Positions 13,905 through 14,133 of a stretch of DNA of 14,133 nucleotides are shown here, piece after piece. The stretch comes from JAUSPI01 sp964454305. Its GTDB lineage: Bacteria; Desulfobacterota; Syntrophia; Syntrophales; JADFWA01. The notes below the pieces were generated by a model that was not told the origin of the DNA, did not search any database, and worked only from the letters and a program-made list of their open reading frames with translations. Both the position numbers and the translations under genes were made by a program. Where the stretch lies: assembly GCA_964454305.1 (NCBI GenBank), contig CAYVXX010000054.1:1-14133 (forward strand). The letters are read 5' to 3'. The stretch's first letter is position 1, and each line of letters opens with the position of its first letter.

Positions 13905-14133
13905 ATGGAAAGTTCGTCTAAAAAAATTTATACCGGCGTGGGAGATAAAGGTGAGACTCGTCTTTTGAGTGGAGAAATGGTCGGAAAGGATGATTCCCGT
14001 GTCAAAACCTATGGGGGTCTGGATGAGTTCCAGTCTCACCTTGGAATGGCCCGAAGCCTGATACGGGAGGAATCAGTGCGAAACGTCCTCGTCACCATTC
14101 AAGAAGACATTTTTGTGGCAAGCTCTGAGTTGG
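13905..14133 (+). CDS. pduO: ATP:cob(I)alamin adenosyltransferase, PduO type, 3' end outside the window
   Basis: Transfers the adenosyl group of ATP to cob(I)alamin, giving the coenzyme used by PduCDE. Only the first 76 residues are in the window; the frame is open to the right edge. The N-terminal ATP-binding region is clear: KIYTGVGDKGETRLLSGEMV, GKDDSRVKTYGGLDEFQSHL, GMARSLI, then VTIQEDIFVASSEL. The usual G-x-R-V-x-K is G-E-M-V-G-K here, so the Arg is Met. The ATG at 13905 has only a weak site (GAG, seven bases upstream), but it begins six residues before the first conserved motif, as expected. The 127-base gap with a hairpin separates it from pduN, though gene order keeps it in the pdu unit. 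Confidence 0.92.
   Translation, partial: MESSSKKIYTGVGDKGETRLLSGEMVGKDDSRVKTYGGLDEFQSHLGMARSLIREESVRNVLVTIQEDIFVASSEL

Overview
The window carries most of a propanediol/glycerol-utilisation (Pdu-type) bacterial microcompartment operon, read entirely on the + strand, preceded by a two-component regulatory pair. Strong Shine-Dalgarno sites, moderate GC, a B12-dependent dehydratase and a glycerol dehydrogenase fit an anaerobic, fermentative or syntrophic bacterium (Clostridia/Negativicutes or a Desulfobacterota-like lineage). I cannot assign a taxon from the sequence alone.

Layout. (1) Positions 1-2249: a sensor histidine kinase that runs in from the left edge (PocR ligand domain, PAS, HisKA, HATPase) and a NarL/LuxR-type response regulator. 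(2) Positions 2250-2756: a 507-base AT-rich gap with no gene. It has C-tracts able to form two competing hairpins, two perfect TATAAT hexamers and a GAATTAG direct repeat, and is the likely control region for what follows. (3) Positions 2757-3866: glycerol dehydrogenase gldA. (4) A 222-base gap with a very strong GCAA-loop hairpin followed by broken T-runs. (5) Positions 4089-10596: shell genes pduA and pduB, dehydratase pduCDE, reactivase pduGH. (6) Positions 10606-12643: a BMC-H shell protein with a long lysine/proline-rich repeat tail, a divergent tandem BMC-T shell protein, and the actin-fold ATPase eutJ. (7) Positions 12652-13777: a flavoprotein with PduM-like ends, then the pentamer vertex protein pduN. 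(8) From 13905 past the right edge: cobalamin adenosyltransferase pduO.

How it works together. The PocR kinase probably senses a diol or glycerol and, through the response regulator, turns on the operon. Shell proteins (PduA, PduB, the tailed BMC-H, the BMC-T, PduN) enclose PduCDE, which turns glycerol or 1,2-propanediol into the toxic aldehyde. PduGH repairs the inactivated dehydratase and PduO makes its adenosylcobalamin. GldA as first gene suggests glycerol, with an oxidative (dihydroxyacetone) and a reductive (3-hydroxypropionaldehyde) branch. The aldehyde dehydrogenase (PduP), PduL and a 1,3-propanediol dehydrogenase are not in the window and would be expected downstream or elsewhere.

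Most unusual: gene order follows Salmonella pdu A-B-C-D-E-G-H-...-N-O, but the J-K-L-M stretch is replaced by a tailed BMC-H, a divergent BMC-T, EutJ and a flavoprotein with PduM-like termini. PduH also has a C-terminal extension that looks like an encapsulation helix. Family comparisons are from memory of Salmonella/Klebsiella proteins, not from a search.
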